Shown: one piece after another, positions 61,356 through 64,000 of the stretch
Layout: every line of letters starts with the position of its first letter
Position numbering within the stretch: position 1 is the first letter of the stretch
Source of the DNA: Alnus glutinosa
Taxonomy: Eukaryota; Streptophyta; Magnoliopsida; Fagales; Betulaceae
DNA: 64,000 nucleotides
NCBI RefSeq assembly: GCF_958979055.1
Contig: NC_084886.1
Location: forward strand, 1,569,001-1,633,000
Direction of reading: 5' to 3'
Translations under genes and position numbers: made by a program
Notes under the pieces: model-generated
Databases searched by the model: none
Seen by the model: only the letters and a program-made list of their open reading frames with translations
Told to the model about the DNA's origin: nothing

Positions 61356-63375
61356 TCAAATAGAAGCTGATGCAAGAAAAGTCCTGATTCGCTGCAACAG
61401 CTCAGCCTTCACAGAATCAGGAACAGAAGCTGCATAAACACAATTAAAGCAGTAATATTGCAAGGCCACTCAGCATATAAATGAATCCAACTTTAGCAAC
61501 AACTATAAAATAGCATATGTTAATGTATGTGGTAATGTATATAAAGACTTCAATCTAATGTAGTGACTAAAACAAGTGAGGTTTCAGAAATTTCTTTTTT
61601 GGCTCTTACACAATTGAAAATTTTAAGTTAGCTCGTTAAAGCATAAATGGGATCAACTAAGTATAAAGATATCAAGCATGCTGGACATAATCAAACATTC
61701 ACTGCAGTCTGCATATATGGAAAATACTCAAAAATAATTGTAGCCAAGAGAACAACCTTATATTTGAAACATAGTGGACAACAATGGCGAAATTATTACC
61801 ATAAGACATGTAAGATATTCAACAACCTGTCAGTCCCTGGAGGTGCTAAGACTCAAAGCACAAAAAAGTTGTTGTGACATCCAAATTACATCTTTTAGTT
61901 GCATGCCAAGTCATGCCAAAGCATTCTTCCAACTGTGGTGTACCCCTTTGAGCTTTTAAACCCTAATTTTGCCAATTTAGAGCTTCTATAATGTACATCT
62001 ACCTCCTGTACAAGACTCAAAAGAAATCCTATTCTTCACCCACTCGATGTATTGGGAAGAGGTTGTTATTGAAATTTGGTGTATAACGGCTGCATATAGT
62101 ATCCAAATTGACAAGACTAGAGGATGAGTTAAATTCCAAGTTGGAACTATTAAAAATAGCTTCATAGTCCAACTAGACAATGACGAGAAGCACCGACACA
62201 GAATAGGACCTCCCATGAGGCTCTAAGTGCACTATCTCTTGTGTAACTCATAATTTGATATATCTTCTCCCATGAATCATTAAACCCATGTTGATTTACA
62301 AGACAATAGAAACAACTATCTTGTTTGCAATTTCAATACTTTGTCAGCACACTAATTCTATAACAAACTTTCTTGCTTTCATCAACATTTGCTAATAACA
62401 AGCTTAATTTTACAAATCTCCTTGCAGCCCGTCTCTTCAACCCACTAGCTTCACAAGCCATTCATATTTTACTTGGATGCAAATCAAGTGTCGATAACTC
62501 ATTTCCAACCATAGAGAGTTACCTGATGCTGAAGCATCATAACATGAGGATCGAATTTATACGAATCGTTAGTTGAACTAATATATCATCATTTTAAAAG
62601 TGGGAACACATAAATTTGAAGACCATAGGAAGACATTAGCACATAAATTTCAGGGAAAAAAAAATTGGAAATAAACTCACCTCTTCCCTTGGGCGTAATA
62701 ACTTGCACAAGGTCATCTACAGTAACATTATTTCTTCCCTTCTTCCTTGCAAACGCCCTGAGCAAACAAATTGTATAACATGTTTTTCTTACAGAAAGAC
62801 CCAAATAAGTAATTCCAAGCATACAAAAGTGGAAACCATGTTCAAACATAGAATTCAAAACCAAGGAAAATCTAAGCTATATAATTAGGAGGAAAACACA
62901 ATATGTTTTGCAGTATATGATAAAATATTACATGTGCCAAAACCTTAATCCGATAAGAAACAGTGAATTTGACCACTCAAGTATTACTAAAAATGAAAGG
63001 GGAACCTGCAAAGAGCTTTCATTTCATCCCTCCAACCACATTCTATGAGCCTCTCCCTCAAAAGCTCCTTCAGTCGCTCTTTTTCGCCGCTCTCGATCAG
63101 CTGCACGGTTGTAACCAAAACAGAGTTCGGACAGATCATCAAACAATTTACGAAACCCCACAGTACTAAATTGTAAGAAGAAGCGTAGAGAAAGAACCTT
63201 GATGTTGATGATTTCTTGAAGAGTGGGCTGATGATCTTCATCTTCCTCCGCAACAGGCGTTGGTGGGCGATTAATCGAAGTCCTCCTTTTGCACCGCAAA
63301 TAAATTAATAAAATTTACATGAAGAAAATTCAGAGCAATTCGTGAAAATTTGATCAAATACATACGGACTTACAT
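61356..63375 (-). CDS. ENY2: ENY2, transcription and mRNA export factor
   Basis: Five exons on the minus strand carry the coding sequence: the last two bases of exon 1 (63375-63374), then 63285-63198, 63100-63006, 62757-62681 and 61429-61356. They give 111 residues. The start codon is formed across intron 1 (GGAT|gtaagt ... aaaag|GAGG gives AT|G), reading [11 protein letters not shown]. The conserved blocks [38 protein letters not shown] and [13 protein letters not shown] identify ENY2 over its full length. ENY2 (yeast Sus1) is a small helical protein shared by the SAGA histone H2B deubiquitination module and the TREX-2 mRNA export complex. No alternative in-frame ATG exists in exon 2; the only upstream ATG opens a six-codon uORF. 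Confidence 0.92.
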
Positions 63376-63397
63376 CCTAATCAAATGGGGCACTCAT
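63376..63397 (-). promoter_or_regulatory. Six-codon uORF in the ENY2 leader
   Basis: On the minus strand, ATG at 63397-63395 opens M-S-A-P-F-D and stops at TAG, one base before the spliced main ATG. Such a closely spaced short uORF may reduce main initiation or allow reinitiation, but the effect is inferred. Confidence 0.55.
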
Positions 63398-64000
63398 GAA
63401 ACTGTATCCGATGCTTTGCGCTTGCAGGCTGCAGCTACTGGTTAAGCCTTTATGAAACGGTGAGCGTTGATGATTATTAAGTCGGTGGAGGTGCGACGTT
63501 GAGGTGTAATTCTAGACGTAAAATGTCTATATGCTTTAATAATGACGTAATTTTTAAAATTTTCATTCAATTTGTAATCGTTCGTTATTGAATTTTTATT
63601 AAATAATAATTTTAAAAATTACATTATTATTAAAGAGATACTAAAAAAGAAAAAGAAAAAAGTGAATGACGTTCAGAATTATTCAACGTTAAGCAAATGA
63701 GACTGGTATTAATGGCCACGGTTTTTTGAAAAATAATAATAAAAAAAAAAATTGTCCGGCCAAATACACCAAAAAAAAACTCAAAATACAGTACACCATG
63801 ACACAACAAACGCTTCTATGTAACTGTCATGTATTTTTATTTATTTATTTTTGCCTAATCAACTGAGAAAAGGGCTAAAAGGGGTATAAACATGTGAGAT
63901 TACCTTGGTGTAAGAATATTTTAACCAAATAAATGCTTAATTTTTGTAATAATAAAAGCTAACTTATTATTTAATTAAGTAGAGGACGAATGGCCATGCA
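63398..64000. other. ENY2 5' flank, AT-rich
   Basis: Contains the rest of the ENY2 leader and promoter. The remainder is AT-rich with a short inverted repeat around 63.54-63.64 kb (TAATGACGTAATTTTTAAAAT and its complement). No further gene is visible to the window edge. Confidence 0.5.

Noticed and set aside
63024-63299. ENY2 reading frame extended upstream of exon 2 to 63299
   Set aside because: The first codon there is TTG, the extra residues do not match the family, and the extension crosses a good acceptor. The spliced AT|G start explains the N-terminus.
1-64000. CRISPR arrays, operons, rRNA, tRNA or a clustered biosynthetic pathway
   Set aside because: None was seen. The window is ordinary plant nuclear DNA and its genes are functionally unrelated; the CYP78A gene has no clustered pathway partners.

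Overview
This is nuclear genomic DNA from a flowering plant, most likely a woody core eudicot; I cannot fix the species from sequence. The reasons are long AT-rich intergenic DNA, many microsatellites, GT-AG introns of 80 to 1,400 bp, many short inverted-repeat transposons, and intron-containing genes whose products are typical of plants. I reassembled seven protein-coding genes exon by exon, and the reading frame closes across every junction.

Layout from left to right. 1-7.5 kb: gene-poor, with (GA)n and (TA)n microsatellites, one inverted-repeat element and one short orphan exon-like stretch. 7.57-9.15 kb (+): F-box protein with Sel1-like repeats and a MYND zinc finger, At1g67340 type. 14.38-14.65 kb (+): small mitochondrial complex I protein annotated as ESSS-type in plants. 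17.01-18.85 kb (-): REF/SRPP stress-related protein. 19.4-23.9 kb: a triple 165-bp tandem repeat and a 2.58-kb probable solo LTR with a 5-bp target duplication. 24.07-29.45 kb (-): ASY1, the meiotic HORMA-domain axis protein, 22 coding exons. 30.34-33.56 kb (-): SSP4-like SCP1/CTD phosphatase. 35.5-41.4 kb: dense in non-autonomous transposons (hAT-like and hairpin elements). 41.67-45.03 kb (+): plant TOM20. 45.5-49.1 kb: local duplications and three foldback elements. 51.94-54.85 kb (+): CYP78A cytochrome P450. 56.1-57.5 kb: four-copy 165-bp tandem array. 61.36-63.4 kb (-): ENY2, a SAGA/TREX-2 subunit.

The genes do not form a pathway or cluster. They are independently transcribed housekeeping, meiotic and developmental genes. 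Two encode mitochondrial proteins (ESSS-type and TOM20), and both have TGGGCC/T site II-type motifs upstream.

I found no CRISPR array, rRNA, recognisable tRNA, virus-like coding region or wholly new system. The most unusual features are in gene architecture: a start codon split by an intron in ENY2 with a six-codon upstream ORF ending one base before it; an ATG-only first coding exon, a GC-AG intron and a 13-nt micro-exon in ASY1; and several transposon copies whose target duplications can be read directly.
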